Shown here in pieces: positions 43,223-52,939 of a stretch of DNA of 64,000 nucleotides. The position numbers and the translations under genes are program-made. The notes under the pieces were generated by a model that was given only the letters and a program-made list of their open reading frames with translations, made no database searches and was not told the origin of the DNA. Each line of letters starts with the position of its first letter. Within the stretch, counting starts at the first letter, position 1. This DNA comes from JALHVH01 sp964585685 (lineage in GTDB: Bacteria > Acidobacteriota > Aminicenantia > Aminicenantales > Saccharicenantaceae), in the NCBI GenBank assembly GCA_964585685.1, contig CAZPEP010000015.1, positions 1 through 64,000 on the forward strand. The letters run 5' to 3'.

Positions 43223-44380
43223 ATGATCAACAACACAACCCTCAATTGGCCTGCCGTCATTGAATTTGGCCTGGGCAAAATTCAATCTCTCATGGAACAC
43301 CTTGAGGGATGCCGGCGGGTTTTCTTTCTGATCGATGTGCCTATTAAGAGCAAAATTGACCCTGTGCTGGCAGCCCTCAAACAGCGGGGACTGCATATTA
43401 TGGTGTCCACGGAGGTGGTGCCTGAACCGCCTTTCGCCGCTCTCGCTAAGTTGTTGCCGCCCGTGAAAGAGTTTGGCCCTGATGCTGTCGTCGGCATTGG
43501 TGGTGGATCGGCCATTGATTTGGCCAAATTGGTGGCCGTGTTGTTTAACGGGAAACAACAAGCTCCCGATGTCGTGGGTATCGGGAAGGTGAACTGTCGC
43601 GAGGTAAAACTGATCACGGCCACCACGACGTCAGGGACTGGCAGTGAAGTCACGCCCATCGCGGTTTTGACGGATGTAGAAAATAAAACCAAAAAGGGTG
43701 TCGTCAGCAAATTTCTTGTGCCTGATGTGGCCATTATTGATCCCGAACTCACTTTTTCCGTACCGGCCCCTATCACGGCAGCCACCGGGGTGGACGCGAT
43801 GACCCATTGTATAGAAGCATACACCAACCGTTTTTCTCATCCCGTCATCGATAACATTGCTCTCGAAGGAATACGTCTTATTGCGGCTAATCTAGAGCGC
43901 GCCGTAAAGAACGGCATGGATCAAGAGGCGCGCGCTGCTATGGCACTTGGCAGTCTTTATGGTGGTTTATGTCTTGGCCCGGTAAATACCGCAGGTGTCC
44001 ATGCCATGGCTTACCCATTGGGCGGTGAATTTAAGATTCCCCATGGTGTGGCTAACTCGGTATTGCTGCCTTTTGTGATGCATTTTAATTTGTCCGCCTG
44101 CACCCAGAAATATGCCAACATCGCGACAGCGGTCGGCGTCCCACAGGCTGATAATGTGGAAAACTTGGCGAGCCAGGGTATCATGCGGATTCGCCAGATT
44201 TCGCAGCGGGCGGGAATTCCATCGAGCATCAAGGAGTTGGGTATTCCGGAAACGGCTATCCCAGCAATGGCGGAGGCCGCTCTGAAAGTGACGCGGCTGA
44301 TGAATAATAATCCCCGGACGATTTCTTTGACGGATGCAGAGAAGATTTATCGCCGGTCATTTAGAGGTGAATTTAGCTGA
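43223..44380 (+). CDS. Iron-containing alcohol dehydrogenase (group III)
   Basis: A 385-residue NAD(P)-dependent alcohol dehydrogenase. The nucleotide site is GPDAVVGIGGGSAIDLAKL, and TATTTSGTGSEVTPIAVL and the metal-binding GVDAMTHCIEAYTN with later NTAGVHAMAYPLGG and IPHGVANSVLLP are present. The ATG at 43223 gives the family-typical N-terminus MINNTTLNWPAVIEFGLGKI; 43208 is an alternative. Base composition is clearly less GC-rich than the flanks. It is followed 12 bases on by an AOR gene, so the pair probably interconverts an alcohol, an aldehyde and an acid. Confidence 0.92.
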   Translation: MINNTTLNWPAVIEFGLGKIQSLMEHLEGCRRVFFLIDVPIKSKIDPVLAALKQRGLHIMVSTEVVPEPPFAALAKLLPPVKEFGPDAVVGIGGGSAIDLAKLVAVLFNGKQQAPDVVGIGKVNCREVKLITATTTSGTGSEVTPIAVLTDVENKTKKGVVSKFLVPDVAIIDPELTFSVPAPITAATGVDAMTHCIEAYTNRFSHPVIDNIALEGIRLIAANLERAVKNGMDQEARAAMALGSLYGGLCLGPVNTAGVHAMAYPLGGEFKIPHGVANSVLLPFVMHFNLSACTQKYANIATAVGVPQADNVENLASQGIMRIRQISQRAGIPSSIKELGIPETAIPAMAEAALKVTRLMNNNPRTISLTDAEKIYRRSFRGEFS

Positions 44381-44392
44381 AAAGGGTGGGAC

Positions 44393-46120
44393 ATGAAAGG
44401 CTTCTTCAACAAACTCCTGCGTATCAATTTGAGCCAAAGCACTTTTGCCTATGAAGATTTGCCTGATGAGGTCTTGAAGAAGACGTTGGGGGGGAAGGGG
44501 TTGGGGACCCATTTGTTGTTGCAGGAGAATCCTCCGGGTGTCAAAGCCCTCTCACCTGAAAATGTTTTTATTCTTACCGCCGGCCCCATTACGGGAACCA
44601 ATATATGGAGCCATTCGCGCTTTGCTGCTTTTGCCAAAAGCCCGGCGACAGACGGGTTCGGCGAATCATATTGCGGCGGCAGCTTGGCGCCGAAGCTTAA
44701 AGGCTGCGGTGTGGATGCCGTGATCATCCAGGGACGCGCGGACAGGCTGACATACCTGATGATCGATGAAAATGGCGTTCGTTTTAATGATGCCCAGGCC
44801 ATTCGGGGAGCAGAAACCTTTGCTGCCGAAGAATACATTCTACAACAAGCTCCGGCAGGCGCGCGGGCCATGGTCATCGGGCCCGCCGGTGAGAACTTGG
44901 TGGCCTGCGCTTGCATCAAGTCCGATCGCTGGCGGAGTCTGGGTCGCGGCGGTTTGGGTGCCGTTCTTGGTGTCAAAAACATTAAGGGCATGGCTTTTGC
45001 GGGGAACAAGACATGCGCGGTAGCCGACGAGCCGTTGATCAAAACAATCGCGCGAAAGATGGCTGAGTTGGGTCGGGGTAGTCCCGTGACCGCAAACTAT
45101 CAGAATTTCGGCACACCTAGCCAAGTTAAAGTAACCAACATCAATAAATGTTTCCCCACTGAATACTGGAAAAGCGGCGTTTTTGAAAACTGGCAGAATA
45201 TTTCGGCTGACTATATGCAGGCCAATTTCACTGTTACTTCCAAAGGTTGTCCATTCTGTTTTCTCCGATGCACTAAACACTCCGTCGTGAAACACGGGCG
45301 ACATGCCGGCTTGGAGGTCGAAGGCCCGGAATTTGAAACCATTTATGCCATTGGTGGGCTCAATTGTATTGACAGTCTGGAAGAAATCGCCTGGCTTAAT
45401 GATTTGTGTGACCGGTTAGGTATAGATACGATGAGCGCAGGCAATCTATCGGCATTTGCTGTTGAAGCGTATCGTTTGGGCAAGATAGATTTTGCCATCG
45501 ACTACAATCAGCCTGATCGGGTGGCGGAATTCTATCGACTGCTGGCGCAACGAAAAGGCGTGGGCGATATTTTTGCCAAAGGGATCAAGACCTGTGCAAA
45601 AGAATTGGGATTGGAAGATATCGCGGTTCATGTCAAGGGCTTGGAGCCAGGGGGATTCGATCCCCGTGTCCTCAAAGGCATGGGGCTATCCTATGCAACC
45701 TCAGCCCGTGGTGCCTGTCATCTGCGCGGCACTTTCTACAAAGCCGAGTTGTCCGGTCAAATACCCAAAGAGCAGATCGAGGGCAAAGCAAAACTGCATA
45801 TAGATTATGAAGATCGGGCCGCGTTGTTTGATTCCTTGATCCTCTGTCGCTTCTTCCGCGATTTTTTTCAATGGGAAGATTTGCTTGATTTGGTGGCCGG
45901 GTCGACCGGCATGAAACTCACTAAGCCGCAGCTGGAGGATCTAGCAAATAACATTACCAATCTGACTCGCCAATATAACCGTCGCGAGGGGCTTGATCGT
46001 TCCACGGATACGTTGCCTAAAGCATTCTTCCAGGCTAATCGTGAAGGAGCGAAGCTCACCGAAGAGGAGCTGGCCACCATGATTTGTGAATATAACCGGA
46101 TTCGAGAACGACAGATGTGA
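44393..46120 (+). CDS. Aldehyde:ferredoxin oxidoreductase (tungsten enzyme)
   Basis: A 575-residue AOR-family protein. The N-terminal domain has LLRINLSQSTFAYEDL and GGKGLGTHLLL; pterin-contact stretches include ILTAGPITGTNIWSHSRFAA and GESYCGGSLAPKLKG. The 4Fe-4S cluster uses CPFCFLRC (about residue 290) and a late Cys in DSLILCRFF. AOR oxidises aldehydes to acids with ferredoxin, or reduces acids when ferredoxin is very reduced. With the alcohol dehydrogenase upstream it could form alcohols from acids. It shares the lower GC of that gene, suggesting joint transfer. Confidence 0.92.
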   Translation: MKGFFNKLLRINLSQSTFAYEDLPDEVLKKTLGGKGLGTHLLLQENPPGVKALSPENVFILTAGPITGTNIWSHSRFAAFAKSPATDGFGESYCGGSLAPKLKGCGVDAVIIQGRADRLTYLMIDENGVRFNDAQAIRGAETFAAEEYILQQAPAGARAMVIGPAGENLVACACIKSDRWRSLGRGGLGAVLGVKNIKGMAFAGNKTCAVADEPLIKTIARKMAELGRGSPVTANYQNFGTPSQVKVTNINKCFPTEYWKSGVFENWQNISADYMQANFTVTSKGCPFCFLRCTKHSVVKHGRHAGLEVEGPEFETIYAIGGLNCIDSLEEIAWLNDLCDRLGIDTMSAGNLSAFAVEAYRLGKIDFAIDYNQPDRVAEFYRLLAQRKGVGDIFAKGIKTCAKELGLEDIAVHVKGLEPGGFDPRVLKGMGLSYATSARGACHLRGTFYKAELSGQIPKEQIEGKAKLHIDYEDRAALFDSLILCRFFRDFFQWEDLLDLVAGSTGMKLTKPQLEDLANNITNLTRQYNRREGLDRSTDTLPKAFFQANREGAKLTEEELATMICEYNRIRERQM

Positions 46121-46255
46121 AAATAGTTTTGGTGATGTCACGGTGTATGGTTGTCCATTGCCAGAACAAGCATATGCGCGGAGCCAGGAAGCTGATCTCA
46201 TCTAGTTTGACCCGGAGGGAATCAACGAGACCGGCCGGAAGTGCCGGGTGCCTGG
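46121..46255 (+). other. Possible tail of a broken gene after AOR
   Basis: From about 46122 one frame reads NSFGDVTVYGCPLPEQAYAR and ends at a TAG near 46205. It looks like a protein C-terminus without its body. Composition matches the AOR island. Evidence is weak. Confidence 0.3.
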
Positions 46256-46285
46256 AAAAACGACGCCTTCGTGACTAGCGGCGTC
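46256..46285 (-). terminator. Rho-independent terminator of the DUF5916 gene
   Basis: Six-base perfect stem GACGCC/GGCGTC (46262-46267 and 46280-46285) followed on the minus strand by GTTTTT. It lies about 37 bases after the stop at 46322. Confidence 0.75.
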
Positions 46286-46321
46286 CAGATTTGGGGGTCG
46301 CCGGTCAGGACGGACGGTTCC

Positions 46322-48562
46322 TCAGAAATTGAACGTGTAGCTATATTTCACAAGTAGGGTGCGGCCCATGGAACGAGGCAACGCCGGAACCTCGCTCAAG
46401 CGGTCGGTGTTCAATCCGTCATCGTAGACGATATAGAGGTCGATTCCTTCCCGGGGATTGTACCTGATACGGATGTTCGCCGTGATCCCCTTGGCCTCGC
46501 TGCTGTACTGAACGAAGGCGGCGGCCGAAAACCTGGTGCTTAGCATGGCCAGAACGTGCAGCCTTCCGATATGAGCAACGAACTCCTGATGCCTTCGGGG
46601 GAACGTCGCCCGGTCGAATTCATAGAATCCGCCGATCTCCAGGTTGCTCGACACGTCCCAGAGAGGCGAAATTCCCAAGGAGATCCTTCTCCCGTCATAA
46701 AATGAGCCAACGTCCAGAGAGCCTTCGAGATAGGTGGTCTTAGCGGACGGCGTCGTGAATGTGAAGTTCAGATTGAAGAAACGGTACCGTCCGGCCGGGA
46801 TGTCGGCCTCATCGGAGAGGGAAAAGTCTTCGAGGACATTCTCAAAGCAGAATTTGGGGTTGATCATCGCGTAATAGCCGGATTTCGAAGTGAACTGCCA
46901 GCCCGGCCCGATCTCGGAGGACTCCACGGCGCCGTCGGCGTTCCGCAAATAGAGAAAACCGTTGACGAAAACATTGTGGCGCAGCAGCCAGGATCTCTCT
47001 CCTGGAAACCATCCGTAGAGGAGACGGCTTCCGACCCGGCTGTAGTCGTCCCGGAACTCGAATCCCATGCCGGGTTCATAGTCGACGCCCGCCCGCGAAA
47101 AATCCAGGTCATAGCCCAAACCTTCTAGGGTCCGGCGCTTCCAGTTGACGCGGAACTTGGCCGGGTCCAGCGAAAACGCTTTGTTCTTTTCCCCTGGAGC
47201 GAATGTCTCGGCCCAATTCCACGACAGATAATCATCTCCGAAAACCTTGACGATGCCGTCGAAGCCGTAGGCCGTGTTGAACGTTCCATCCGCGCCGATC
47301 CGGCTGGTGGCCATCGCGCCCACCCACGAGTTGGGGTTGAGGACCTGCCGCCGGACGCGCAGAACCCCGAAATTTTCCGAAGGCAGGCCATCGACGGCCG
47401 CCGTTTGCATGTCGAGAAACCCGAGGTCCCAAGGGCCGGCACGGCCGATCATGCGGGCTCCCCCATAAATGGGGACAAGCGTTTCTTCTTGAATGCCGAT
47501 GCGCCGGCTGTAAAAGAGGCTGCTCTCATCGCCGAACTTGAAGTCAAAAATGCTCGCCCGTTCCTGGAAGAAAAGCCTTTTCTCCGGGAAGAACAGCGAG
47601 AAGCGTGTCAGGTTGACCTGCTGGTCGTCCGCTTCCACCTGGGCAAAATCAGTGTTCACGGTGAGGTCCAGGGTCAGATTGTTCGTGAATCCATACTTGA
47701 CGTCGAGGCCGGCCTCGCGGGCGAACTTGTCTTTGTGCTCATAAGCCGTTTTCGCGTCATTGAGCTCGCGGGAACGTCCGTATCCCCCGAGCAAATATGG
47801 AGCGATATAAAGCGGCTTGTGGCTGGAGACGCCCTCCAGGACGACCTCCCGGGCCTGCGAGGGCTTGAAAGATCCCCAGAATCCCCATTTCGGCGGGATG
47901 GCGGGAGAGGTGATGGTTTCGGTCTTCCGGGCGATATAGCGCCAGGCGGTAAGTCCCATGACGACCCGGCCTCCCGCGGCCTGGAACCGAAGGCTCGAGA
48001 GCGGGATCCGCATTTCAACGAACCACCCCTCGATGTTGCGGATCGCTTTCACATCCCAAAACGTATTCCAGTTCTTGTTCGCCGGGAACTCCCCTTCGGC
48101 GTCATGGAAGATCGACATATCCAGCCTCAGGCCGGCGGGCGTCGTGAAAAAGCCGAGGGCGTTTTCATGATCGTGGAATGTATCCAGAATGATCCCCATC
48201 CAGTCATTGCTGAGTTTCATGTCATCGCGCTTCTTGGATGTGGCCTGGATCTTATCCGGCTCCCGGTCATAAAGGCGCCCGGCGACATAGATAAAATCAT
48301 CGTCGCAGGCGACGAGGATCTCCGTGATCTCGGAAGGCTCCGCCCCGGAATTCGGCGTGTAAACAACGACGGGGAGAGGCTTGATCCCATCCCAGGCCGG
48401 CTCGGTGCTCATCCCATCGAGCACGACCTTGCCCTGAACCCTGGGAAGAACGTATGTCGCGGCGCTTTCCGGCTGATTCCCTACGGATACAGAAATTTCC
48501 CGGCCGTGAACGAGCAGAGTCAAGACAACAAGCGCCAGCAGTGCTTCGCAGAGCGTTTTAAT
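46322..48562 (-). CDS. Exported CBM9-like/DUF5916 outer-membrane protein
   Basis: A protein of about 746 residues with an N-terminal CBM9-like domain (about 30-235: VVLDGMSTEPAWDGIKPLPV, DDDFIYVAGRLYD, GWFVEMRIPLSSLRF) and a long beta-barrel-like DUF5916 part (about 260-746: NLTLDLTVNTDFAQVEADDQ, FSLFFPEKRLFFQE) ending in Phe. The first plain start is a TTG at 48523, but that cuts the signal peptide. The in-frame ATT at 48562 sits five bases after GGAGG and restores a full signal sequence (IKTLCEALLALVVLTLLVHG), so I extend to it. ATT starts are rare. Role probably in surface handling of polymers. Confidence 0.8.
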   Translation of the reverse strand: MKTLCEALLALVVLTLLVHGREISVSVGNQPESAATYVLPRVQGKVVLDGMSTEPAWDGIKPLPVVVYTPNSGAEPSEITEILVACDDDFIYVAGRLYDREPDKIQATSKKRDDMKLSNDWMGIILDTFHDHENALGFFTTPAGLRLDMSIFHDAEGEFPANKNWNTFWDVKAIRNIEGWFVEMRIPLSSLRFQAAGGRVVMGLTAWRYIARKTETITSPAIPPKWGFWGSFKPSQAREVVLEGVSSHKPLYIAPYLLGGYGRSRELNDAKTAYEHKDKFAREAGLDVKYGFTNNLTLDLTVNTDFAQVEADDQQVNLTRFSLFFPEKRLFFQERASIFDFKFGDESSLFYSRRIGIQEETLVPIYGGARMIGRAGPWDLGFLDMQTAAVDGLPSENFGVLRVRRQVLNPNSWVGAMATSRIGADGTFNTAYGFDGIVKVFGDDYLSWNWAETFAPGEKNKAFSLDPAKFRVNWKRRTLEGLGYDLDFSRAGVDYEPGMGFEFRDDYSRVGSRLLYGWFPGERSWLLRHNVFVNGFLYLRNADGAVESSEIGPGWQFTSKSGYYAMINPKFCFENVLEDFSLSDEADIPAGRYRFFNLNFTFTTPSAKTTYLEGSLDVGSFYDGRRISLGISPLWDVSSNLEIGGFYEFDRATFPRRHQEFVAHIGRLHVLAMLSTRFSAAAFVQYSSEAKGITANIRIRYNPREGIDLYIVYDDGLNTDRLSEVPALPRSMGRTLLVKYSYTFNF

Positions 48563-48591
48563 CCCCTCCTCCTCTTTCCGTGACCCATTTC

Positions 48592-48619
48592 AATATAGGG
48601 GGTGCTTCCGAATTGTCAA
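48592..48619 (-). promoter_or_regulatory. Promoter of the DUF5916 gene
   Basis: TTGACA (48614-48619), 16 bases, TATATT (48592-48597). Confidence 0.8.
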
Positions 48620-48770
48620 GTTTCCCCGATCGCCGGGACTCATGGTCGTCATGATCGCTTACCCCCCTTCTCCTCCAGGCTGCTTTTTTGGGCGGGGACT
48701 AGGAGAAGGGCCCAACAAGAACAAAGATGCCCTTGCAAGACTTTGAATAATTGTCTTAACCCCTCTGCCC

Positions 48771-48866
48771 CCCTCTGTGGTTAGGGGGGGGCTGAAGGTA
48801 GGCAGTTTTGGCAGCGGTATGGCGGGCCGCCGAAACTCGAACTCGCGACCTCCGACGGGACAGGGC
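48771..48866 (-). other. Decayed copy of tRNA-Asp 3' end with its downstream flank (old att-like site)
   Basis: 48819-48866 matches the 3' half of tRNA-Asp (shared core ACTCGAACTCGCGACCTCCG) with about six changes and a one-base gap. The flank 48771-48818 also resembles 55726-55770: a CCCTCT..TTAGGGGG stretch and AAGGTAGGC then GTTTT. The rest of 48620-48895 shows no gene. Confidence 0.7.
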
Positions 48867-48895
48867 GAAGAACAGCGCCCTGGCCTTTGTCTGCT

Positions 48896-50983
48896 CTATT
48901 TCTTCGCCTCTTCGTCCTTTTCTTTTTCCTCTTCGACTTCGATGGGGATGACAACGTCCTCGCCCCATATGTACTTGGCGAACCACTGCCAGTTGTGCCA
49001 TGTGGCCGCAAGCTGTTCCTTGGGCTTTGAGATGCCGTGACCGAAATCCTTATAGACGATGAGCTTCGTCGGGACGCCCACATCCTGCAGTCCCTGGAAG
49101 AGTTCGTAAGCGTTGGGGATGGGCACGCGCCTGTCGAACTCGCCGTGCTGGATCAGGGTGGGGGTGCGCGCCTTCCTGATATTGGTCATGGGCGACGTCT
49201 TCAGATAGATCTGCATGTCTTCCCAAGGCGTGGCCTTAAGATAGTGGCGGGTAAAGGGATGGATGTCGGTGTTGACGTAATAGGTCACCCAGTCGGAGAT
49301 CCCGGCCCCGACCGATATCGCCTTGAACTTCGTGGAATTGGTGGCCAGGAAAGCCGAGATGTAGCCGCCTTGGCTCCAACCCATAGCTCCTACCCGGTCG
49401 GGATCGACCAGGCCGTTTGCGATCAGGCTGTCGACCCCGGATTCCACGTCCCACATGTCGCCCAGGCCCAGGTTGCGGACGTTCAGGGACCGGAATTTCT
49501 CGCCGTAACCCGTCGAGCCCCGATAGTTCGGTTCGAGGATCAGGGCCCCCTTGCTCAGCCATTCGAGGTAGGGATAGACGTAGGCATCGACCAGGACCGG
49601 GACCGAGGTGCCCGCCGGTCCGCCGTGAATGATGACGAGCAGCGGGTATTTCCGGCCGGGTTCGAACCCGTCGGGCTTCCAGAGGACGCCCTCGATCGCC
49701 GCCCCATCTTTGCTCTTCCACCGGACGACCTCGCGTGTTCCGGTCTTCCAGTCGGCGACCTGTTCCGTCATCTTGGTGACGGCCTCCGGTTTCCACGAAT
49801 CCAGGGTCGTGCGATAGATCTCGGTGAGGGTCGTCCGGTCAAACCCGGCGAAGGCAATCGCATTGCCATCCTCGGCGAAGCTTGCTTCGGAGATATTTTC
49901 GGGCGTGGAGGCGATTCTGGTAAATCTTCCGTTCGCCGGATCAAGGAGATAGAGTCGCCCGAAGACCTTTTCGGAACTCATAAAGGCAAGGCCGGCCTTA
50001 GTCCACGTGAGCAGGTAAGGATTCTCATCGAAGGTCGAGGTCAGGACCGTGATCGGGCCTCCCTCTGCCGGCATCTTGGCGATTTTGCGGTTGATAAAGT
50101 AACGGTCGTCCCCCATCGCGGTGGAAAAGGCGATCCATTGGCCGTCGGGAGACCACATAGGCCCGCTGTCCGAGCCCGACTGGGTGACGAGCGGTGAGAT
50201 TTTCCCGGATTCCACGTCGAGGATGGAGATGTCGCTCCGGGAATAGGAGTTGGTCAGAGGGTCGGGGCGGTGGGCAAAGGCGATTTTCTTCCCGTCGGGC
50301 GACCAGGCGAAACCGTCGACGGTGAAATCCGGGCCCGAGGTCAGGCGTTTCGCCTCCGGCGTCTTGCCCGGCTCGACGGAGACAAGCCAGAGATGGGTCA
50401 TCCGGTATTCGGCGTCCTCGACTTGGAACTTGCCGTATTGTTTCTCGCGGCCCTTGAGCTCCTTGCTCTGGGGCTCGGTCGAGGTGAAGGCGATGTGCCC
50501 GCCCGAGGGAGACCATTCATAGGAATTGACGTCCTCCTTATGGTCGGTGAGCTTGAAGGCCTCTCCGCCGGCGGGGTTGATGAGGTAGATCTTCCGGCTC
50601 TTGCCGTCGCGGTTGGCGAGGAAGGCGATCCGACGGCCGTCGGGCGCCCAGGACGGCGAGTCGCTGCTATCATCGGTCGTTTGGGTGAGCTGGAACGGGG
50701 CGGCACCGTCCTGGCTGAGCCAGATTTCGGTGTCATATTTGTTTTTTTCCCAATCGGGCTGGCGCACGGTAAAAAGGATGTGCTTTCCGCAAGGAGAGAT
50801 GACCGGGCTCCCGACGGATTTAAGGCTCAGGACGTCCTTGAAAGCCGGGCCGGGAATCTGAGCGGCCGGAGCCGCCGGCTTGGCCGGTTCGGACGGCTTA
50901 TCAGGCGCAGCCTGCTTTTCCTGGGCGTGCCCGGTGACAGCCAAGCCGATAATGATCAGAATTGTCCAAAGGATCTTTTTCAT
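48896..50983 (-). CDS. Secreted S9-family prolyl-oligopeptidase-like peptidase
   Basis: A 695-residue exported serine peptidase. Signal peptide about 1-20 and a Pro/Ala-rich linker precede a beta-propeller of PD40-like blades (WAPDGRRIAFLANRDG, WSPDGKKIAFAHRPD, WSPDGQWIAFSTAMGD). The C-terminal alpha/beta hydrolase has the nucleophile in MGWSQGGYISA, the Asp in QHGEFDRRVP and the His in YKDFGHGIS. It should act as an acylaminoacyl or dipeptidyl peptidase on small peptides. The ATG at 50983 follows GGAGAG. The very acidic/basic tail EVEEEKEKDEEAKK is unusual. Confidence 0.93.
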   Translation of the reverse strand: MKKILWTILIIIGLAVTGHAQEKQAAPDKPSEPAKPAAPAAQIPGPAFKDVLSLKSVGSPVISPCGKHILFTVRQPDWEKNKYDTEIWLSQDGAAPFQLTQTTDDSSDSPSWAPDGRRIAFLANRDGKSRKIYLINPAGGEAFKLTDHKEDVNSYEWSPSGGHIAFTSTEPQSKELKGREKQYGKFQVEDAEYRMTHLWLVSVEPGKTPEAKRLTSGPDFTVDGFAWSPDGKKIAFAHRPDPLTNSYSRSDISILDVESGKISPLVTQSGSDSGPMWSPDGQWIAFSTAMGDDRYFINRKIAKMPAEGGPITVLTSTFDENPYLLTWTKAGLAFMSSEKVFGRLYLLDPANGRFTRIASTPENISEASFAEDGNAIAFAGFDRTTLTEIYRTTLDSWKPEAVTKMTEQVADWKTGTREVVRWKSKDGAAIEGVLWKPDGFEPGRKYPLLVIIHGGPAGTSVPVLVDAYVYPYLEWLSKGALILEPNYRGSTGYGEKFRSLNVRNLGLGDMWDVESGVDSLIANGLVDPDRVGAMGWSQGGYISAFLATNSTKFKAISVGAGISDWVTYYVNTDIHPFTRHYLKATPWEDMQIYLKTSPMTNIRKARTPTLIQHGEFDRRVPIPNAYELFQGLQDVGVPTKLIVYKDFGHGISKPKEQLAATWHNWQWFAKYIWGEDVVIPIEVEEEKEKDEEAKK

Positions 50984-51003
50984 GTTCACTCTCCAGAAAA
51001 TGG

Positions 51004-51032
51004 TTTTTATCACAGCCCATCAGGCTGGTCAA
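51004..51032 (-). promoter_or_regulatory. Promoter of the S9 peptidase gene
   Basis: TTGACC (51027-51032), 17 bases, TAAAAA (51004-51009). Confidence 0.65.
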
Positions 51033-51244
51033 TCACGGGGGGCCTATCTCAAAAATCAACAATGCCATAACGACCCGGTTTGCTAGATCCGTGCCCAGTA
51101 ACGGTGCCGGGCAACGGAGTCCTCTCATGAGAATATCGGCAATCCATTGCTTGACACCGAATTAAGAACTCTTCGGGGAGCTCTGCTGGGGCCTGAACCG
51201 GCGGGGGAATCCCCGGGAGAAGCCGGGATCCCGCGCCCGCCCGG

Positions 51245-52933
51245 TCAGCGAGCCCGGTGGCCGGGCCCGCACCAGCGGCGGACGAGATCGGTGAGCGCTG
51301 CGGTGCATTGCACGAGGCTGTCGGTGGTGACCCATTCAAGATCTTCGTGGAGGCCCTCGCCCGCGGGGCCGAACACCACGGCCGGCGTGCCGTGCTCGGC
51401 GTGCAACGCGGCGTCGGTCCAATACGGAGCCGTGGCGATTATGGGCTCGCGATGCAAGACCTGGCCGAGGGCCGCGGCGAGCTCGGTCACCAGCGGATGC
51501 TGAGCGGACAGACCCAGCGGCGATCTCGCAAGCACCACTTCGGCCTCCACATGTACGTCGTCGGCAGCACCCAGGATGGCGCGGACCGCCTCGTCGATCT
51601 GGTGCTGGGCTCCACCTTCGGTGGTGCGCACCTCGACGATGAGCTCGCAGAGCGCCGGCACGGTGAATATCTCGCCGGTGCTTTGCACGCGGCTCACGAG
51701 TGCCGACGGGCGCTCGACCGGGTCTCCCGCCCCCTCTGCCCACCGCGCATCGAGCTCGTTCACGGCCAGTGACGCGCGGGCCGCGGCATGCACTGCGTTG
51801 ACTCCGCGCTCGGGCTGTGACGTGTGAGCGGAGCGGCCGGTGAACGTGACCGAAACGACGGCGAAGCCGCGGTGGCGCGAAATGATCGTCAACGAGGTGG
51901 GCTCGACTACGACCGCCGCGTCGGCCGGCCAATCGGCCACCAGCGCCTCGGTGCCGATGCTTCCGTACTCCTCGTCAACCACGCCCGCCACGATGACGTC
52001 GCCGGCGAACTCGCCGGCGTCCACCGAGGCAGCGGCCAGCAAGGCAGCGGCGAGGCCGCCCTTGGTGTCGAGCACGCCGCGGCCCTCAAGACGTCCGTCG
52101 ACCAACCGCACCTTCTTCGTGGCCGGGCCAATGGTGCCGACGGTGTCAAGGTGGCTGTTGAACAGCAGCGACCGCCCTCCCCCGCGACCGCGCCTGATCG
52201 CCACCACGTTGAACCGGCCCGGCGCGACCTCGCAGCGATGCACCTCGAAACCACGCTGCTCACACCATGCCGCCACGAACTCGGCCATCCGTCCCTCGCC
52301 GGCTGCACCCGGCACCAGGCTGGGGTTTACCGAGTCGATCTCCGCGAGCCGCGCCGTGAGGCCCACCGGATGATCGAGCACATCGAGCTCCATCAACCAG
52401 CAGTCCCTTTCCTGCCCCTCGTGGAGCTCGCATCCGGCAAGCACCTTGCGCTTGCGGAAGCCGACCTTCTCGAACGAGCGGATCGCCCGATCGTTGCCCA
52501 GCCGCGGATCGACGAGCACCCGCTCGGCGCGGCGCTCCACGAACAGGTGCGCCACCAGCATCGAAAGCACCGTGGTGCCCAGACCACGGCCCCACTGCTC
52601 CGGATCGCCGAGGAACAGGTCAACGGCCCATGTGCGTGAGCCGTCGACGTCGGGACCGATCTCGTACTTGCGGGCGAACGGTGCGACCGGGAAGAACTGG
52701 AGATAGCCGATCGGCGCATCACGCTCGAGCACGATGCACGGCCGCACACCCTCGTCGGCCTGGACCAGCGGCGAGTACGTCTCACGGACACGATTGAAAT
52801 CGAACGGCCGGTCGCGCCCCTCGTACCACTCGAGCACCCGCGGGTCGCTGAGCCACGAAGCGAGCAACGCGTGGTCATGGTCGTCGTCGTGCATGAGCCT
52901 GATCGACAAATCACCCTGGCGGATCAACGTCAT
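51245..52933 (-). CDS. Fusion of GNAT acetyltransferase and M20-family metallohydrolase
   Basis: A 562-residue two-domain protein. Residues 1-185 are a GNAT domain like the AAC(6')-type (DPEQWGRGLGTTVLSMLVAH is the acetyl-CoA loop, NDRAIRSFEKVGFRKRKVL the end). Residues about 190-562 are an M20 hydrolase like acetylornithine or succinyl-diaminopimelate deacylase: FNSHLDTV, GVLDTKGGLAAALLAA, VVDEEYGSIGTEAL and a late His in GEGLHEDLEWV. Acetylation and deacylation activities in one chain are odd. Codon style (many AGC, GAG, GCC, CGG) and a leaderless start differ from neighbours, suggesting transfer, perhaps from an actinobacterium. Confidence 0.88.
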   Translation of the reverse strand: MTLIRQGDLSIRLMHDDDHDHALLASWLSDPRVLEWYEGRDRPFDFNRVRETYSPLVQADEGVRPCIVLERDAPIGYLQFFPVAPFARKYEIGPDVDGSRTWAVDLFLGDPEQWGRGLGTTVLSMLVAHLFVERRAERVLVDPRLGNDRAIRSFEKVGFRKRKVLAGCELHEGQERDCWLMELDVLDHPVGLTARLAEIDSVNPSLVPGAAGEGRMAEFVAAWCEQRGFEVHRCEVAPGRFNVVAIRRGRGGGRSLLFNSHLDTVGTIGPATKKVRLVDGRLEGRGVLDTKGGLAAALLAAASVDAGEFAGDVIVAGVVDEEYGSIGTEALVADWPADAAVVVEPTSLTIISRHRGFAVVSVTFTGRSAHTSQPERGVNAVHAAARASLAVNELDARWAEGAGDPVERPSALVSRVQSTGEIFTVPALCELIVEVRTTEGGAQHQIDEAVRAILGAADDVHVEAEVVLARSPLGLSAQHPLVTELAAALGQVLHREPIIATAPYWTDAALHAEHGTPAVVFGPAGEGLHEDLEWVTTDSLVQCTAALTDLVRRWCGPGHRAR

Positions 52934-52939
52934 GTTGGG

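Noticed and set aside
48819..48866. A working second tRNA
   Set aside because: Only the 3' half is present, its T stem does not pair well, and no 5' half precedes it.
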